From Phallusia mammillata (taxonomy: Eukaryota; Chordata; Ascidiacea; Phlebobranchia; Ascidiidae): 64,000 nucleotides of DNA. Below, in pieces: positions 1-12,371 of the stretch. The first letter of the stretch is position 1. Each line of letters begins with the position of its first letter. The notes below the pieces were generated by a model. The model saw only the letters and a list, made by a program, of their open reading frames with translations, did no database searches and was not told the origin of the DNA. The stretch covers positions 124,258 through 188,257 of the forward strand of contig QLIY01000140.1 of NCBI GenBank assembly GCA_003260075.1. Direction: 5' to 3'. The position numbers and the translations under genes are program-made.

Positions 1-296
1 AAAAAGTTAAGTTTATTTTTTCATATTTATGTTGATCAACGACGTTTTGCCCGACATAAACGAAACCGAAGTACGTTTATTGAGATTAAATTACGTCTTA
101 GGTGTAAAACCTTCGCCAAAACTGAAAATGCGCGTAGTAACTCAATAAAACGACACAGCATTGCTGCACACAAAAACAGCTGATTTCTAATCACCCAAAC
201 GACTGTCTCGTAAAACACGTCTGTCCGGACGTCAAGCTGAGCACTCCCGCTCTGCGGCCTTAATTGTAAACCAGTGAATTCCTCCCTTGGGACATA
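1..296. other. Window edge, repeat-derived, no gene
   Basis: No coding signal is seen. About 105 bases from position 28 to 130 reappear inverted at 29,561-29,665, so this edge belongs to a dispersed repeat. Confidence 0.6.
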
Positions 297-1000
297 CAAA
301 TCCTGTATGGGTTCATAAAGAATTATAATTCTGCATTAGCAATTGTGAAAATGTCCATTATTGTCGCGGACCAGTATAATGAAGTGTCGTTTATTATTGG
401 TAGGGAGACATTATACAAAATGATTTTGTTAAATATCACCCCAATTGGCAATATGAAAAAATGTTCCCAATTGTCGAAACTGGGTTCTTGATTTCGCCCC
501 ATTTCAAATCTCGCGAACAATCGTTTCCTTATTTGGACAAAATGTGACTTACTCAAAAAGGGTGGGTCCAAATAAGTAAGTTATACATTACGTCAGTTTT
601 TGCGCTCCCCAAAAACAGCCAATCGAACGGGTCCACCTTGTCTGCGTCCTCAATTTCGGTTCCTCCGTTTCTTGTTTGGGTGTAAGTTTGGCTTAATTTG
701 GGTTCATTTCGAAATTTACACTCAGGGACCCGGAATTTTCTTTGTTACCCAAATGCACATGCGCACCGGGAAGTCGTATGCGGACACTCAATAAAAAAAA
801 TCAATATTACTACGCAAGTTGGGTTAATTAAATAATACACGCGAAACGGTAGCGACAAACATGGAACGAAGCACGAAGCGTGCATTCTTAAGAGTGGTTT
901 TAGGTCGGTTCCCTAAAAGTACCTAGTTTCTTCAGCCGATTGAGCTGCAACTTATGGAATCAACCGACGCGATTTTAAATTCATTTGACGAGCGTCTGCA
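297..1000 (+). repeat. Divergent tandem repeat, fragment of copy 1
   Basis: Bases 297-950 align by eye with 4,204-4,920, sharing stretches such as the one around 'attattgtcgcggaccagt' and the later 'taggtcggttccctaaaa'. Bases 950-1,000 match 6,630-6,670. The copy is incomplete; unrelated sequence follows to about 2,800. No protein of a transposon is recognisable in it. Confidence 0.7.
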
Positions 1001-2011
1001 TGAACGCGAATATATATGTGTGCATTTAGCCTTACAACTTGGTGACAACAGTCATTGTGGGCAATTTGTATGTTACTTTGGTAGTTTATTCATAATCTGA
1101 AACTACTTAAAGTTTCTCACTTGTCAGAAAACAACTTTAAATTTTTTGGAGGGTTCATGGCCCCTTCGTCCTCTCTCTGTCTACCGCTACGCCAATGATA
1201 TCAACATTCTGTGTCTGTCCGCTTGTTTAAAAATGCGCCAAATTGGTTTTGTCATAGCTGCTTTAAAAACATCAAACATAAGCACTCACTTATATACATC
1301 TCTTCCCACTTTTACCCTGCTTATATACACCAACTTATACTCGTTTTCGGCTCACTACAATCTTAATAAATATCTAAATAAGTTCAAATCATCTTTTGTT
1401 AATTGCGTTACAGCGAATGCGAGAAAACGGGGGTTGCCATCATATTTATACACGAGTTGACCTTTTTCTGAAGCCTCCGAGTTACTTTCTAGCCAAGTGT
1501 CACGAAAAAACACAAAAGACGGGAAATCCAGAAACCAATGACGTAACTTGTCAGGTGAGTATCTTCCTGCGTCCCGCCCCCTTCGAGGGTTGTTTAGCTT
1601 TTTGTAACAAAACCGTTTAGAAATTATTTAAAATAGGGTGTTGCAGCTATTGTAGCAACCCGTTGTCCAATGTTTTGAGGTTAACTGTTTCTTTAGCTTT
1701 GTCAAACGACACACAGGGTCGCATTTTATTTCTAGCAAAGCGTTTACATTTAACATTACTGTCTTTTCACAGAGTAAACGAAATACACTGATTTTTGCTG
1801 TTTTTGCCCTGGTATCTGATACGCTTGCCTGTTGGACTAAAGACTGTAGGTCCATCGTACAAACTCTGCTTTACCCATCACAGACAAACAAGCATAAAAA
1901 ACTAATCAGCAAGTGTTTGTAAAACATGAAATTTGTGGGTAAAAAGTTACATGCACACTGTACAAAGATTAATACAAGAACGACTCTGCTGTCGTTGTTT
2001 TTTTTTTTGTT
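1001..2011. other. No recognised gene or repeat
   Basis: Only short open frames (about 100 codons or fewer) without recognisable motifs are present. I see no exon chain, RNA gene or transposon ends here. Confidence 0.5.
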
Positions 2012-2183
2012 TACTAATCACGGAATTTTATTACTGTCCACAGTCAGCTTAAATTACGCGTTGTCCTTCAGCAAAATGACAACTACNTTTTTTTTTTTTT
2101 TTTTTTTTTACTAATCACGGAATTTTATTACTGTCCACAGTCAGCTTAAATTACGCGTTGTCCTTCAGCAAAATGACAACTAC
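2012..2183 (+). repeat. Direct duplication of 75 bp across N plus T-run
   Basis: Bases 2,012-2,086 repeat almost perfectly at 2,109-2,183, separated by one N (2,087) and a run of T. A T-run also precedes the left copy, so slippage or a failed contig join at a poly-T tract explains it. Confidence 0.85.
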
Positions 2184-2839
2184 TTTCTGTTGAGTAAGCA
2201 AAACGTATTGCGCGTGCCCCCGTTGTGCTCCAGAGTTCATTGTTCCTATACCAGCTGATTGGTGGCTAAATATACAAGCGTTTTAGCAATGGACAAGAAT
2301 GCTCCATCGACAATGTTTGAACGATTATAATTTTGCGTTATCGAATGAGACACAAACCGTATATTCTTCGACCGAAACATTAGTTCTGCCAGCAGCGAAG
2401 AACAAAAGCGTGCTCCCGTCAAATAAATTTGCATACATTTTTAGGTGGCGAAATGTCGCTAATTTTGCTACATGTGTGTGTGCTGGTTTCCTGCGTCTGG
2501 AGGAGTTTTACGTCGTTATATGTAAATGAGAGGTAGAGAATACATTTTCACCCACCGACAATAATATTTAAAGTGTAAGTTAATTTTTTAAACGTTGTTC
2601 TTACTAGTGCTTTGCTCATCTACCGTTTGGACGTAACTAGCCCCCTATCAACACGTCAGTGATTTGGGGGTTCTACTGAGATTTACACAATATTGCACCA
2701 GATTTGGCAAATAAACACAATATCAGTGCTATTGTTTAAATTGCGCCAATGGATTTTGTTGCTGGGACTTTTGTTCCGTATCTAAATCAATAGGTCCCTC
2801 ACTTAAAACAAAAATGTAAGTAAAACGCTTACGTCAAAT
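2184..2839. other. No recognised gene or repeat
   Basis: Short open frames only. Nothing recognisable on either strand. Confidence 0.5.
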
Positions 2840-4920
2840 GTTGAGCGCACAAAAGAAATGATATGGGTAACGTAGGCAATCCTATGAATTGATTTACCAA
2901 GAACAACAAAATTTAAATCCACCTCAGCAACGACGATGGAGACGAGAAGAGAAATTAAGGCTGTGATTGATTGTACTCTCACACCAATTTCACTACCAGC
3001 ACCTGTCAAGGGTGTTTTTTATGCAGATTGGCAGCTAAAAATAAGTTGTAGAGCTCTTTACTAATTAAGTTTGATAAAATAAGATGTTAAAATATGGAAC
3101 TGTTTAAACCTAACTGATAGATGAAGAAACCCAAAATATTTACCGGACAAGAAAAAGCAAATCTTTGTTTAAGACAAGTATACTTATAGTGAGCTTATGT
3201 TTGTTCAAGAAACGCGCAAGCTATTTCTTTAAAACAGTCACGGCTTCTCTCCCAAACGGAAATAAAGACAAATGTGTTGTTTTGACGACAGTCGTTATAA
3301 CACTCAACCACGAAGCTTATTTTTACCTATTTACCACCAGGTAGTTTCCCAGGGAACGAAACACTGGTGATTTAGCTGAGCAAAAGTCTGCATCTTGCTC
3401 CAACCTGCGGCAAACAACTCTATTTGTTTCGCGAAAAATGCAGTATTAATTTAATAGGCCTAGTTAGTTTTTCTCTGAATATCGCTTGCAAAAATTACGT
3501 GCTCATTTCGACAGCGTATTTCTTTTACAAATCCTACTGTGAATTTGTTTTAGTCAAAGTTTGCAAAGCTCATGTTTTACTTTTCTTCAACCGGTTTAAC
3601 CAAATGAATTGCATGAGTGTTAGGTAAAAACAGTACACGTTTAGTTGAACTTGAACTCAACTGTGCATTTAAAAGGATTGTTCAAAAGTAAAAAAACTTT
3701 GCTTTTGCCTTTGTCCCAGCCCAAACTGCACAGATATGCTCATTTTTGGAGAAAGATTCTAAAGCAGCCCCTAAGTAAGCATACATCACGCCCTTTTTCC
3801 CCCCAGAATACAGCCAACCAAACGCCAGGATATGTCAGCCCCCCCCCCCGAAAGATTCTAAAGCAGCCCCTAAGTAAGCATACATCACGCCCTTTTTACC
3901 CCCCAGAATACAGCCAACCAAACAACAGGATATGTCAGAGGCAATTTCGATTCCTGTTGACATTCCAATGTTGGCGCAAACCAAAGTTGTAAGAATGACA
4001 AACCTATTTTATGACACTCAGGGTAACCGATTGGGCCAAGATGTATTTTGGCCTTATTTACCAGGCATGTTATTTTCTGTAGAAAATCGTACAGATGTGG
4101 CTAAACACAAATCCTAACCCTAACCCCATTATCTCTGAGCAACGATAGTTATCATGTATATTAATTGCAACCATTTGTACTCCTATTTTGTCACGAAAAG
4201 CATACAAATCCTGTATGGGTTCATAAAGAATTATAATTAATTCTGCATTAGCAATTGTGAAAATGTCCATTATTGTCGCGGACCAGTTAAGTGTTGTTTA
4301 TTATTCGTGGGGAGACTTTAAACACAGAATTTGGTTAAGTATAACCTTAATTAGAAATATATATATAAATGTCCCCAAAAGTTAAAACTGCGTTCTTGAT
4401 TTCGCCCCAATTCAAACCGCGCGAACAGTCATTTCCTTATTCGGACAAAATGTGACTCACTCAAAAAAGGGTGGGTCCAAAAAGGTATACATATCACGTC
4501 ATTTTTTACTCCCCTAAAAACAGCCAATCAAACGGGCCCACCTTGCGTCATCACTTTTGGTTCTTGTTTTCATTCAACTACGGTAACTTGAGTTGCAAGT
4601 CGGGGCGAGATGTTGCCGTCCATTTCCTGTTTGGGTGTAAATTTGGCTAAAATCGGATTCAGTTTACGGAATTTACACTCTGCATGGCCTTGTAATTTTG
4701 TTATTTTACCCGAATGCGCCCGTGTTTCACTATTAGGTTTAGATTGTAGAAAAAAAGGGAAAATTTGTCAATCAATAAAAAACTGATGTTATTACACAAG
4801 TTGGGTTGTTTTATTAATAACGCGAAACGCGACGACAAACTTGGAACCTTGCACGAAGCATGCATCCTTGACGGTGTTTTTAAGTCGGTTCCCTAAAATT
4901 CTTTAGCCGATTGTGCTGCA
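2840..4920 (+). repeat. Tandem repeat copy 2 (about 2.1 kb)
   Basis: The segment 2,840-4,203 aligns with 4,920-6,344 and 4,204-4,920 aligns with 297-950. Landmarks shared at a spacing of about 2,140-2,165 bases include the 'taggcctagttagttttt' block (3,457 and 5,620) and the 'gtcgcggaccagt' block (4,277 and 6,398). Indels make the copies unequal. No protein-coding core is recognised, so it may be a satellite-like or non-autonomous element array. Confidence 0.75.
3751..3938 (+). repeat. Poly-C junction 1 with 89-bp direct copies
   Basis: Ten C at 3,840-3,849 separate copies 3,751-3,839 and 3,850-3,938, which differ at only a few positions. Interpreted as an assembly join between overlapping ends. 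Confidence 0.85.
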
Positions 4921-6670
4921 AGGGTTGCATCGCATAGAAGGAATGATACGGGTATATGAAAGAGAAAAAACACACACAAAAGCGTAAACAAAAGTTAATT
5001 TCCATCAACAACAATGTAAATTATGTCCACATCAGCCACAGAATGGAGACCAAAGAGAGAGGCTTGGGTGGCTGTAACGTTACACCCATTTCATCATCAG
5101 CATATGACCAGGTATGTTTATTACGCTAAATTGAGTTGCAATACTTTTCGTAGAAATAGAAAACCCCTGTTTGAGAAGTAAAACTGCTTCCGAGTTGTAA
5201 GTGGGGCCGTGTTAGGGTTCGGATCCGGTTTCGGGCCTGTACTTTCGGGTTTAGGCCGGGTTCGGGCTCCAATTTTATGCCCGTTTAAAACTCTGAACTG
5301 CTTATTATGAACCAAGCTGATAGACGAAGGAACCTAAAAAAAATCAAAAGCGAATCTTTGTTTAATACAAGTAGTGAGCTTCTGATTGAGGCATACGTAA
5401 ACTATTTCATATCAACCACTTTCAAAAAAAAGCAAATTTATTTTTTTACGACATTCCTGATGACATTGCGCCACCAAGTTATTTTTTCCCTATTTACCAC
5501 CAGGTAATTTCCCAGGGAAAGAAACACGGGAGTAAAGCTGAGCAAAAACTGCAGCTTGCTATCTAATTGTTTCGCGTAAAATTCAGTTTTAATTGTACAT
5601 TCCTGTTAACGATGATTAAATAGGCCTAGTTAGTTTTTCTCTGAATATCGCTTGCAAAAATATGTGCTCATTTCGACAGCGTATTACTTTTACAAATCAT
5701 TGTCTAAACCTTGTTTAGGCAAAGTTTGTGAAGCCTATTTGTTACTTTTTTTCAATCAGTTCAACCAAATATATTGCATTGGTGTTAGGTAAAGACTTCA
5801 CACGCTTTGTTGAACTTGACCTCAACTGCGCATTTAAAATAATGTTCAAACTTTAGTTTTAATTTTGTCCCAGACACAACCACACAAATGGCAATATGCC
5901 TATTTTTGGAGAACACGTGACACCTAAAGCAGCCCCTCGCCTAAACTAAGCATACATCACGACATTTTTACGCCCCAGAATGCAGCCAATCAAACGCTCG
6001 GTAACCTAATGTCATGAGCAATTTCGATTTCTATTGACGTTCTGGTATTGGCGCAAACTAAAGTTGAAAGAATGACAAAACCTTTTTTAACCGATTGCGC
6101 CAAGAAATATCTTGGTCTTATTTACCAGCAGGTTATTTCCCATTTATCATACGACACATGTGACTGAACACAAATCTGCAACTTGTTTTAGTCGGTGGCA
6201 AACAAGCATTAATAAATGGCCAATTTTAGTTTCCCCATTCATATTTAAGTTCTCTGATCAACGATAGTAAGATCGTAAGTTTATATATTGTACATTAATT
6301 GCAAACATTTGTACTCCTATTTTGAGACGAACAGCATGGTGCTTTCACAAACCCTGAAAGGTTTAATTCTGCCTTGGTAAATGTCATTATTATTGTCGCG
6401 GATCAGTATAATCGAGTGTTGTTTATAATTGGTTAGGAGACATTATACACATGATTTGGTTAAATATCGCCGCAATTGAAAAAATGTCCTTGAATGTTAA
6501 AACTGAGTTCTTGATTTTGCCCCACTTTAAACCGCGCGAACAGTCATTTCCTTATTCGGACAAAATGTGACTTATTCAAAAAGGATGGGTCCAAATAAAG
6601 TATACATCACGTCATTTTCAGCCCCTTCCCTATGGAATCGGCCGACGCCATTTTAAATTCACTTCACAGT
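4921..6670 (+). repeat. Tandem repeat copy 3 and truncated copy 4
   Basis: Bases 4,921-6,344 repeat 2,840-4,203 with scattered substitutions and indels. Bases 6,345-6,600 repeat the start of the next unit; about 345 bases present in copy 1 (610-955) are missing before 6,625-6,670. A transposon fragment (5,190-5,295) sits inside this copy only. Confidence 0.7.
5190..5295. mobile_element. hAT-like MITE, short copy of GCCCG-rich family
   Basis: The ends read ccgagttgtaagtgggg and ...aaactctg. The 8-bp target duplication aactgctt is perfect (5,182-5,189 and 5,296-5,303). The interior is rich in 'cgggttcgggc' motifs, like the element at 18,915-19,302 in the opposite orientation. Confidence 0.8.
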
Positions 6671-7888
6671 GCGTTTGATTGTTTCTGGTGATTCGTTGAA
6701 ACACCTTGGACTAATTTTTGTAATGGAAGGCCCGCTCAACGCGCCAATGAAAGCACTGCGTGGCTTCGTCGAAAATAGCATGGCGATATTTGGCAGAAAC
6801 AACACAATGAGTTGGTATCAACATTCTCTCAAAACGTTTCCCGTAAAGCATAACAAGACAGTAAACAAATGAAACCGTTTTGAGGTTTAGCACAAAAGCG
6901 TGAGCTTGCGACATTGCTGGGCATTTTTTCTGACCTGAATGGTGTTACGCAAAGAGTTGTTGGCAGCAACAATGCTTTCACATTTAATGTAGACCAACGA
7001 CGTTTTGGTTGTAATCATTCTAGTTTCGGTTCCCCTTAACACTAGTCCCTGATTTTTTAACACTAGTCTAGTTTCGGTTCCCCTTAACACTAGTCCCTGA
7101 TTTCCGTTGGGTCGTGAAGGGATATGACATCAGCTGGACTCTTCACATTAACCAACACAGTGGTGTTCTCCCTCAAAACAATCACAGTAAATTAAAGCTG
7201 ACAGGCCGTACGTAGCTTGTATTATCACGTACGAATCATTCTTTTAATTGCAGAAAGTTTTTTTTAGCATTTTAATCGTATGGGCAAACATAACGGGTCA
7301 CCAAAACTTAGATAAACATTCAAATATCCATACCGGGACCAAAATATCGGTACCATTTCTGCTCAAAATGTTACATATAGATTATCTTACAGATGCAATA
7401 AGTTTCTTTTTCGTAAAACGTTGGGTTAAATGACCTGTGCAGCAACAATGTACAACAGAATGCAGAACTTGCTTACTTTGGCAATCAAAGTCAACACCAA
7501 TAAGTTATTGGCAGTAATTGGTGGCTATTTGCAGTGCGTCCAGTTCAGGCTGCAACTTTGGCGATTGGCGGGAATAGCATGACGCAATCGATGGCCATAG
7601 AAGAATCCCCGAAAATATACTTTACTTGTTCGTTTGTCATACTAATGCGGCAATATCCAGTTAGTTGTCAAAGAGGCCAAACTTTTTTTGGGAGACATTC
7701 CTTTTTTTAATGACATGCATAAAACAGTCCAACAACGGGGTACGAGAAATTTGTTTTCACACGAAAATTGTTAGGGAAACCCCCTATTCTCTATTTGGGG
7801 TTAGAACTTGGAATGAGGATTCTTTTTGTTGTAAGTGCAAAAACGTAATTATTGTTGGCAGTAGACTGGTTTTTTGAAGTTGGGAATA
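6671..7888. other. Upstream region of the glycoprotein gene; short tandem repeat
   Basis: A unit of about 38 bases starting 'ctagtttcggttcccctt' occurs twice, at 7,019-7,057 and 7,067-7,105. The remainder contains no recognised coding exon, though the promoter and 5' leader of the downstream gene must lie here. Confidence 0.5.
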
Positions 7889-9870
7889 ATGAAGCACAAT
7901 TTAGTTTTAGTTTGTTGTTTTTCGATTTTGTTTTATGTGCTGAACGTTGCAAACGGACAAAGTAAGTACAATCAATAGTTTCTTGGGACACCTTCTGTAG
8001 TTTCTTTTTCTTCTAAACAAACGATCACACCCTTTTTATAATAATTTTGTTTCAGATTGTTCTGTTTTGTTTTCTGTGTCAGCGGGACATCGATTTGCAC
8101 TCGGTTATGATGGCCCTGTTACATATTCAGCTGACTTCTGCAAACAACCATTCAGTAGCTTTTCATGGCACCTGGCTAACTACAGCACTACAAGCCTTGA
8201 ACTAGTGAACTATGAGCATCAAACTGATACTGCAAACTGTATAAGAACACAAGGCCCATTGCCACTGTATGATTCAACATGCAGCCAGATCAATGAAACA
8301 TGCTATTCAACCAATATCACATATTCTGGAAATATGACATTGGAAATGGATGAAACCTGGTTTGCACTGAGATTTGATGGCTTTAATGAAACATGTTTTG
8401 AAACGCCATATCCACATATTAATATACATGGTAAGCGTTTCACACAAGATATATTGTTTAATTGCGTGCTTTGGGTTTACCATGCAACTTCCCCATTTGT
8501 TTTTTAGTACCACCCTCCATTTCTCTAATATAGCTCTAACCGTTAGCGCTTTCAAAAGTCTGCAAAATTATATTTTCGGAAAAGCATATTCAAGTCCTTT
8601 ACAACTACCTTCCTTGTGATAACATGTGGTCATATGCGGTATTTAGTACCACCTGTTTCATAGCATAAGTTTTATTGTGCTTTTTGTATGTTAAGCAGGA
8701 CATTTTTGAATCACCCAGGGAATTTTTGAAATCACCTAGAGACTTACAGGGGTGTACTAAAAACAAATGGGGAAAAGTTCGCCAAAAAGTGGCACCAGTT
8801 GTGTTGTCACAAGTTTGGAAACCGTTGTTTTAAGTCTGAAATTAGTTAACTTTAGTATAAAGAACAAATCTATTTTGCTCATACAAGCATTTAGTGTCTT
8901 ATTCAAATAGAACAAGTATAATATGAAAGGTGGAAATCGTTACAACAATGGTGACAGAATAGGGAATGATTCCCAGAATTAACATACTAGGATTTATGAC
9001 TTGTTGTGTTGTTTTCATTTCTCATACCATTTCTATGCTTACCACAAAAATATTTGTATCGAGGAATGGTAATTTTCAATGCTTTTTCTAGAATGTAGAT
9101 CAACTTATCCCAACATTAATGTAAGCATTGAAACAACTGAATCATGTGGTTTTGGATGTGATGCGTATCTATTCTGCAAAAGTGGATGCACTGGAAATGC
9201 AACAAATGCAACATGTACATTCAATGCTACATGGTCAGATCTCCCTGTATGCTCCTGCCCTGGACCAAGCACAGGTATGTGTAATACAAATTCACGTTTT
9301 TTGTTGAAAATTGTTTTCCTTTGGTTGTTTTGACCTAACATGTTTTTAGCAGATGGTCTTTCGCCTGGTGCAATTGCTGGAATTGTGTTTGCCTGTGTTG
9401 TTGGCGCTTTGCTCATAGGTAAATGTCTAAAATCGGTGGTGGGAATTAGCCGGTTCGCACCAGTTCTACAGCACCGCCTCACGAAATTTTATAAGATCAG
9501 CGAACCGGTTAGCATTACTGGTTACAGTCAATGGACTTTTTGTAACAAAACCGGCTGAAAAATATGACTTTTGTGATAGAACCGACTGACAAAAAAATTT
9601 GAATCCCACCACTGCCAAAAATCTAACATAAATAAACATTTTTGTAATCAGAATTGCACATAAACTTCAATTCTATTACTTTAAAATCAACTAATTATTG
9701 AACTATAGCTTTCATTCACTTATTTACAATAAAATAAAATTAAACCCCAATATCCTCTAAAATTAAAGCTAATATTTTCATTTGCAGGTGCTTCCATTTT
9801 CTACTTGTATCAAAATGACTTCAATTTTGGAATTAAACATCGTCGCCTGGAATATGGAGTAGAAACTTAA
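7889..9870 (+). CDS. Single-pass type I membrane glycoprotein, unknown family
   Basis: Five coding exons close in frame: 7,889-7,961, 8,056-8,430, 9,092-9,274, 9,353-9,418 and 9,788-9,870; 259 residues. All introns are in phase 1, the usual pattern of shuffled extracellular modules. Residues 1-24 form a signal peptide (basic start, long hydrophobic core). The ectodomain (about 25-214) is cysteine-rich and carries about ten N-x-S/T sequons (NYS, NET, NIT, NMT, NAT). A hydrophobic helix at about 215-240 begins AIAGIVFACVV and is followed by a short tail ending LEYGVET. No catalytic motif is seen and I do not recognise the fold; a CUB-like or small adhesion domain is possible. The start ATG is the first Met before the hydrophobic core. 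Exon 4 has a tandem acceptor (tagcag), so an extra Ala is possible. Gene structure is well supported; function is unknown. Confidence 0.75.
9434..9614 (+). mobile_element. hAT-like MITE, GTGGGATTCA family, intronic
   Basis: It lies in intron 4 of the glycoprotein gene. Ends are cggtggtggga and ...gaatcccaccactg. Flanking octamers tctaaaat and ccaaaaat match at 6 of 8. It is closely similar throughout to 47,073-47,251 and 51,768-51,933. Confidence 0.8.
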
Positions 9871-10714
9871 TATCTTTATCAGATTTCAATTTTACATTTG
9901 CAGTTTATTTTATGAAGCTTTTATTCTACAGTCTCCCACTGCTACTAGTTTCATAATAGTGCTCTCTGTATTCAAAACACTGCTTCCATTTTTTATTGTA
10001 CCCTAAAAGCGGTACCTGCCTTCTTGCCCGACTGGTTTTTATATGCAGTAAAATATGCACATTTGAACTTGGTGTCTGAAACCATTATTTCTAAAATGCA
10101 GGATACGTCCTTGTTTTTCTTTTGCACCTCACAATATTATCATCATGCCAAAAATCCATAGAAAAATGTTCTTTTCGACACTTGTACTTGTGCCTTATTC
10201 TGTGAATGTATGTATAGGTTATCAGTTATTTCCACTGCACAGTGACATCAATCGTTCTTCTGCACTTTTTCCATGTTTTTTGTGCTACATACTTATGGAT
10301 TTCTTTAAAACTTTTGTGTGTGTAAAACTATGGTAGAATGTGTCCTTCAAATAACAGCAAAAACTCACTGTATATCTTTTTCAATGAAAATTCATCTGTT
10401 GTAAGTTTAACCTATAACAGGCTGAAACAGAATACATTTTTAATGCAGTATAGTCAGTCACAATATGAATAATATTAAAGCTACAAAAATTTGTTAAAAT
10501 TTCGAATGCGCTGCACTTTGTCTGCTAATCTAGTTTTATTCATATATTTGCCCATGACTTTTATGCAATTTCTCTGTGCTTAACGGTACTGTTTTTTGGT
10601 GCTTTATTCAGGCCAATCTTAATTTTTTTACAAGTGTTGTAGCAAAGATATACAGTACTCATTGTGTGCCTTTTTATTCATTGTCTGTAAATTTGTACTT
10701 ACAGAGTAAATAGA
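9871..10714. other. 3' region of glycoprotein gene and promoter of RCN2-like gene
   Basis: No exon is recognised. A possible polyadenylation hexamer attaaa is at 10,474-10,479. A 'ttacag' acceptor-like site lies 11-12 bases before the next ATG, so the 5' leader of the downstream gene may be spliced (or trans-spliced, as is known in tunicates). Confidence 0.4.
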
Positions 10715-11844
10715 ATGAGTAGAGCAATTTTTGCCTTAGTTTTAATACTTTGTGGCCTATTTTGTGCAAGCCACAGTAAAATGGTGCCAAATGAAAAGTC
10801 TCATCACGTTGGAGATGAACACAATCCTCAGTTTGACAAGGAAGTGTTGTTTAGTGATGATGATGAAGAAGATGATGATAATGCAGTTTTTAACCTTCCG
10901 CTTGGTGAGCAAAAAGCAAAACTGAAAAATCTTGTGGAGAAAAAGATTGATGCCAATCAAGATGGGTATGTCATATGTTTACTTTTTTCACTTGAATTAT
11001 TTTTAATTTGTGAAAAAACGTCAAAACTGCTCCAAAAGGTTGCATTTGTTTATGTATCATTAAAAGGGCCAAATTAGAATTATTGTATTGGAGTACAAGT
11101 CTTAACTGCTTTTTGTTTTATTGATTGCACAGCTTTGTTGATCGCTCTGAATTGGAAGCGTGGGCTCTAAAGGCAATCAACCGATTTGAAATAGAATACG
11201 TCAAGGAAGACTTTCCTTCTATTGACTCAAATAAGGATGGATTAATAAGTTGGGAGGAATATATGTCTGACACATATGGTGACAATTTTAAAGAGATTGA
11301 ATTCGGTGATCCCAACAGTGAATCAGAGGAATGGAAAAGCATTGTCAGTTCGTATAATAAGGACAAAACAATGTTTAAAGCTGCAGATCAGGACAAAGAC
11401 AACAATTTAGATATGTCTGAATTTATTTCATTTAAACATCCTCGGTTAACACCACAGACTCGTGAAGTTCTGGTAGAACATAGTCTTACCTCTTCCGACA
11501 CAGACAAAGATGGTGCAATCAGCCTTGATGAGTTTCTGGGGAACTATAGAAAAAAGGAAAATGGCGAACAGCCAGATTGGATTGCCATGGAAGTAGACAA
11601 ATTTAAGTACGATTTTGATCTGGATGGTGATGGAAAATTGACTGGTGAGGAGATTATTCGCTGGGTAGCAAGCGACAATTCAGTAGAAGCAAGCGAAGAG
11701 GCTGATCACTTGATAGGAGAATGTGACACAAATGCTGACTCAAAGTTAACAGTGTCTGAAATTTTAAACAATCATGAACTTTGGTTGGAAAGTGATGCCA
11801 CTGACTATGGCAAACAGCTGTTACAGAATCATGATGAACTATAA
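10715..11844 (+). CDS. RCN2: Reticulocalbin-2-like EF-hand protein of the ER (CREC family)
   Basis: Two exons, 10,715-10,965 and 11,133-11,844, give 320 residues, the usual length for CREC proteins. There is an N-terminal signal peptide (about 1-21), an acidic stretch (DDDEEDDD), then six EF-hand loops: DANQDGFVDRSE, DSNKDGLISWEE, DQDKDNNLDMSE, DTDKDGAISLDE, DLDGDGKLTGEE and DTNADSKLTVSE. All six keep acidic or Asn ligands at loop positions 1, 3, 5 and 12. The C-terminus is HDEL, an ER-retrieval signal. CREC proteins bind Ca2+ at low affinity in the secretory pathway lumen. The C-terminal ATDYGKQL and the pattern around FLGNYR resemble RCN2 more than calumenin, which ends HDEF. Intron 1 splits the first EF-hand. 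The family is certain; the RCN2 assignment is likely but not proven. Confidence 0.92.
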
Positions 11845-12371
11845 GTCAACTTTTACAAAAACAAATTTTGCTACTTCAATAGTTTGTTGCAGTATTTGGT
11901 TAAATATTTGTTTTGTTTCAAGCAAATTGTGTCTTTACTGATGCCAAATGGTAATGTTGAATTATTTAATGAAGCAAAATATTTCTCATTGAAAAACAAC
12001 ACAAAAATGAAACTAGCTTGTTTGCCTTGTGCCTATTTTGTAGTTTTGCCAATCCTGAGCAAATGAAATTACTGCCATATATTTTTTAGGTTTGTGCTGC
12101 ATGTGCTTGTACTTTTTATGCTACAGTTTTATTTGCAGTGGGAAATTAATGCAAAATTTAAATGAATAATTACATGACCATTGCATTTGTTTTGTTGTAC
12201 TTTCAACAAAAAGGCTGTGTTTACAAAACGCCAAAAGTAATTAGTTGTTTTCATAACATCCTGTTCCATTTCTCTGAAGTGTTTTCTTAATCCTATCAAC
12301 AGACAAAAACCCTTTAGGCATTTTTGCTGTACACCATGTTGGTGTTGGATACTGGGTAGCTTACAGTAACA
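11845..12371. other. 3' UTR of RCN2-like gene and upstream of LRRC58-like gene
   Basis: Only a 60-codon chance open frame. No canonical AATAAA is seen close to the stop, so the cleavage site cannot be placed. Confidence 0.4.

Noticed and set aside
1146-1460. 104-codon open frame as a gene
   Set aside because: No recognisable motif, no splice partners, and surrounded by repeat sequence.
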